Source of the DNA: Copromyces sp. CBS 386.78
Lineage: Eukaryota; Ascomycota; Sordariomycetes; Sordariales; Sordariaceae
Reading direction: 5' to 3'
Length of the DNA: 10,732 nt
Assembly (NCBI GenBank): GCA_030685235.1
Contig: MU839348.1
Span: forward strand, 1-10,732
The stretch's first letter is position 1, and every line of letters begins with the position of its first letter. Below are positions 9,183 through 10,732 of the stretch, piece after piece. The position numbers were made by a program, and so were the translations under genes. The notes under the pieces were generated by a model that saw only the letters and a list, made by a program, of their open reading frames with translations, searched no databases and was not told the origin of the DNA.

Positions 9183-9830
9183 TGAAAAAAGAGTTCAAAG
9201 CACGATTTATTCTACGTATCCTAGCCGAATCGCTTTATAAATACCTAACCGTAACAACTAAATACCATTAATAACGACCGGGAAATAATACGTCGTATAG
9301 CGGTCTTACATCTCCTACCCCTAGCACCTCACCCCCTAACTAACGGTTAGAACCTACAATTAAAATTTTTACTACAATTAATAAGGATAAGGGATATAAT
9401 TACGAATTATAGAGAAAAGATAATTACAAATAAGATTCGAATAAAGGGTCTCTACAATCTATAATACTAATAGGGTTATAAACATCCTTACAAACTACTA
9501 TACCACGAACGTCCTTATAACACCCCCCATCGGAGGCTAATAATAATAAAATTTAAATAAGGAATTTATAAAACTATTAAATACAATTTTAAACCCGTTT
9601 AAGATTATTTAAAATAATAATCGAAGCGGAGGGATATTTTTAGGGAAAGGGTATATCTAATAATATTTTAGCTGGCAGCCACCCTTAAATAGGAGTCTTA
9701 GCGCCAAGCAAATAGCTATCTTAGCGAAATTTTTCAATTAAGTGTATCTACGGAGGACCGAGAAGACCTACTTTGGGCAAAACAATATATTTAAATTTAG
9801 ATAGCACTTTTATAGCTAGGAGCTTTTCTT
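9183..9830 (+). other. 650-bp segment between Pol and the polypurine tract, coding status unclear
   Basis: No single convincing gene is seen. An ATG at 9182 overlaps the presumed Pol TAA (TAATG) and opens a -1 frame that, with about 15 TAA/TAG stops, reaches TAA 9830-9832 inside the polypurine tract. Parts of the other two frames also look protein-like, notably the Pol frame near 9260-9560 and the Gag-phase frame near 9700-9840. It may be a third ORF with an indel, or a long untranslated tail. I recognise no family. Confidence 0.35.
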
Positions 9831-9842
9831 AAGGGGAGGTAG
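9831..9842 (+). other. Polypurine tract for plus-strand priming
   Basis: AAGGGGAGGTAG lies directly before the 3' LTR start. All bases but one T are purines. Such tracts prime plus-strand DNA synthesis in LTR retrotransposons. It stayed purine-rich after RIP because it lacks CA and TG. Confidence 0.85.
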
Positions 9843-10065
9843 TATTACAAAGCTAAATTACATACCCTATACCTTGCGTACCATTGGCCAATACGCTATC
9901 ATATACAGCCATATACAGCCATTGCCATAGTACTGGGTCCAGCCTTGGCATGGAGGCTCAACGAGCCCTATATCATGCCCTGGCTGGCGCACACCTCTTC
10001 CTTGCTCTCTTCGTACAACAACATACATCGTACCACAGACCTAACGATGCCCTTGCCCCGTGATA
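9843..10065 (+). repeat. 3' LTR of the gypsy element
   Basis: It is a 223-base partner of the 5' LTR, starting TATTAC (a mutated TGTCAC) directly after the polypurine tract and ending GTGATA. Its inner part, up to 9931, is RIP-mutated and its outer part from 9935 is nearly unmutated. At 9901-9920 it has two perfect copies of ATATACAGCC, derived from the less regular repeat in the 5' LTR. Confidence 0.92.
9883..9892. promoter_or_regulatory. Palindromic double CCAAT box in the 3' LTR
   Basis: The same ATTGGCCAAT palindrome at the same LTR offset as in the 5' copy. Transcription starting here would run into the MULE remnant, antisense to its transposase. Confidence 0.35.
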
Positions 10066-10070
10066 ATACC
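10066..10070. repeat. Right 5-bp target site duplication of the retrotransposon
   Basis: ATACC immediately follows the 3' LTR and pairs with ATACT at 2113-2117. Counting the duplication once keeps the MULE transposase in frame, which independently supports these boundaries. Confidence 0.8.
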
Positions 10071-10334
10071 TACCTTCTATAATTTAAAAGTTTTAGCAAA
10101 GGCATCGCTCCGCTCTACAACCATACTAAACTGATAATAACAATACAAATCGATAAAGTAGGAATATACGCCCGCCTAAGAATTCTAAGGGAGTATATTA
10201 AACGTAAAGTCGTCAGCGGGCACCGCCTATTTAACGTCGCTATCGAAGGTCGCATCACTTATAAATATAGCCGACAAAATATTTAAATTAGTACGAAGAC
10301 GAAATTACGCAAATAGGGGAACCTAAGAAGACAT
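10071..10334 (-). pseudogene. MULE transposase, N-terminal 88 codons (RIP-degraded fragment)
   Basis: This is the first exon-like piece of the split transposase. I chose the ATG at 10332-10334 because it lies in the same frame as the C-terminal part and has an in-frame TAA just upstream. It also sits about 50 bases inside the right inverted repeat. Stops at the fourth codon and several later ones are TAA or TAG, as expected from RIP. When bases 2113-10065 are removed, the reading frame runs without a break through the junction codon into the segment ending at 99, for about 760 codons in all. No signature motif is visible in this N-terminal part alone, so its identity rests on frame continuity and position. 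Confidence 0.75.
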
Positions 10335-10385
10335 TTATAATAATTATTAACAATTCGAATCAATTAAATATATTTATAAATAGAG

Positions 10386-10467
10386 AACATCTTTCTGCAC
10401 TGCCATAAAAGTCTTACGACACTGTCGCCCCACCCACTTACACCCTTCCCGTGCGCTAATGCACCCC
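10386..10467 (-). repeat. Right terminal inverted repeat of the MULE
   Basis: Read on the minus strand it starts GGGGTGCATTAG and repeats the same blocks as the left end, finishing with GTGCAGAAAGAT. It is about 22 bases longer than the left copy because of small insertions between the shared blocks. It sits about 50 bases upstream of the transposase start codon and probably holds the promoter; no specific promoter motif is obvious. Confidence 0.82.
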
Positions 10468-10476
10468 AAAAATTTT
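10468..10476. repeat. Right 9-bp target site duplication of the MULE
   Basis: AAAAATTTT lies directly after the end of the right inverted repeat and is identical to bases 1-9. An extra T follows at 10477. The pair brackets the whole 10.46-kb nested structure. Confidence 0.75.
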
Positions 10477-10624
10477 TGAGCCAATCAGATCGCTCGCATC
10501 CAAATCGCGGTCCACACTCTACTTCGCACTTGTATTCTTTCGTAGATTTCACACCAAAAATCTGGGCATTACATTCTTTCACGAAATGTCACGTGCCCGC
10601 ACCCAGATATGCACCCAGATTGGC

Positions 10625-10653
10625 CACTTTACAGCGCACTTTACAGCGCACTT
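10625..10653. repeat. Short tandem repeat, 12-bp unit, about 2.4 copies
   Basis: The unit CACTTTACAGCG is repeated perfectly at 10625-10636 and 10637-10648 and begins again to 10653. It is followed closely by another repeat pair, so the array may be sub-terminal to an unseen element. Confidence 0.85.
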
Positions 10654-10658
10654 AGCGG

Positions 10659-10686
10659 CACGGTCGCACATCACACGGTCGCACAT
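10659..10686. repeat. Direct repeat pair, 13-bp unit
   Basis: CACGGTCGCACAT occurs at 10659-10671 and 10674-10686 with two bases between. Both copies are identical. Confidence 0.85.
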
Positions 10687-10708
10687 CGCTCAATTGAGCG
10701 ATCGATCG
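10687..10708. repeat. Two overlapping perfect palindromes
   Basis: CGCTCAATTGAGCG at 10687-10700 is a 14-base perfect palindrome and overlaps CGATCGATCG at 10699-10708. They follow directly after the tandem repeats. They could be a protein-binding site or part of a terminal repeat; nothing decides this. Confidence 0.8.
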
Positions 10709-10732
10709 CACTCAATCTACATTAATCCATAC

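Larger units (their letters stand above)
2118..10065 (+). mobile_element. Ty3/gypsy chromovirus LTR retrotransposon, full length but RIP-inactivated
   Basis: A 7948-bp element with 223-bp LTRs that begin TGTCAC and end GTGATA/GTAATA. It has a polypurine tract before the 3' LTR and a 5-bp target duplication. Internal order is Gag with CCHC knuckle, protease, reverse transcriptase, RNase H, integrase and chromodomain; integrase after RNase H defines Ty3/gypsy and the C-terminal chromodomain defines chromoviruses. Gag reads in frame 1 and Pol in frame 3 of the window, with dozens of TAA/TAG stops but no detected indel. It is inserted in the MULE transposase gene, in the opposite orientation. No primer-binding site complementary to a tRNA could be recognised after 2340. 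Confidence 0.93.
10..10467 (-). mobile_element. Mutator-like (MULE, Hop-like) DNA transposon, RIP-degraded and interrupted by an LTR retrotransposon
   Basis: The element is bounded by inverted repeats that begin GG(A/G)GTGCATTAG on both sides and by a 9-bp direct repeat. Without the nested retrotransposon and one copy of its target duplication it would be about 2505 bp. Almost all of that is one minus-strand transposase gene of about 760 codons. The size, 9-bp duplication, long inverted repeats and MULE-type transposase motifs match the fungal Hop-like branch of the Mutator superfamily; the sub-family name is inference. Both ends of the element keep normal TG and CA content, while the interior is heavily mutated. 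It cannot be autonomous now because the gene is split and full of stops. Confidence 0.88.
10477..10732. other. Flanking DNA without RIP signature and without a gene
   Basis: The base composition changes abruptly here to near-balanced, with plentiful TG and CA. No coding frame is supported: a minus-strand open frame at 10364-10582 crosses the MULE end and is fortuitous. The segment contains a direct repeat GCACCCAGAT at 10599-10608 and 10611-10620, plus further repeats listed separately. It could be host sequence or the edge of another element. Confidence 0.6.

Noticed and set aside
100..10380. Mitochondrial or other organellar origin because of the high AT content
   Set aside because: Two transposons with nuclear target duplications, a chromodomain and TG-to-TA-type changes at conserved codons point to RIP in nuclear DNA.
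10364..10582. Minus-strand open frame of 72 codons
   Set aside because: It starts in flanking DNA, crosses the 9-bp duplication and the right inverted repeat, and ends inside the MULE, so it is a chance fusion of unrelated sequence.

Overview
The window looks like a piece of heterochromatin from a filamentous ascomycete fungus. It is a nested pair of transposable elements inactivated by RIP-like mutation (repeat-induced C-to-T and G-to-A transitions). Almost everything from about 100 to 10380 is AT-rich, full of TA and nearly free of TG. It has TAA and TAG stops every 10 to 15 codons in frames that otherwise still read as recognisable transposon proteins. No intact gene, RNA gene or CRISPR array is visible. 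The species cannot be named from this sequence.

The outer element is a Mutator-like (MULE, Hop-like) DNA transposon at 10-10467. It has terminal inverted repeats and is flanked on both sides by the same 9-base sequence AAAAATTTT (1-9 and 10468-10476), the target duplication length typical of MULEs. Its transposase lies on the minus strand. It starts at an ATG at 10332-10334, is interrupted after 88 codons, resumes at 2117 and ends at 99-101.

The inner element is a Ty3/gypsy chromovirus LTR retrotransposon at 2118-10065 on the plus strand. It has two 223-base LTRs and a 5-base target duplication (ATACT / ATACC). Its Gag frame runs about 2416-4296 and ends with a CCHC zinc knuckle. Its Pol frame runs about 4275-9182 in the order protease, acidic repeat spacer, reverse transcriptase, RNase H, integrase, GPF module, chromodomain and basic tail. 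A 650-base tail of unclear coding status and a polypurine tract follow. Removing the retrotransposon and one target duplication restores an exactly in-frame MULE transposase, which fixes the order of events: MULE first, retrotransposon second, then RIP.

From 10477 to 10732 is less AT-rich flanking DNA that shows no RIP. It has short tandem repeats and palindromes but no gene.

The most interesting signals concern mutation pattern rather than a new pathway. The two LTRs are reciprocal mosaics that switch at the same offset. The mutation pattern is strand-asymmetric across both elements. The zinc-knuckle ligands are all converted to tyrosine. The Gag-to-Pol frame change coincides with a candidate -1 slippery heptamer.
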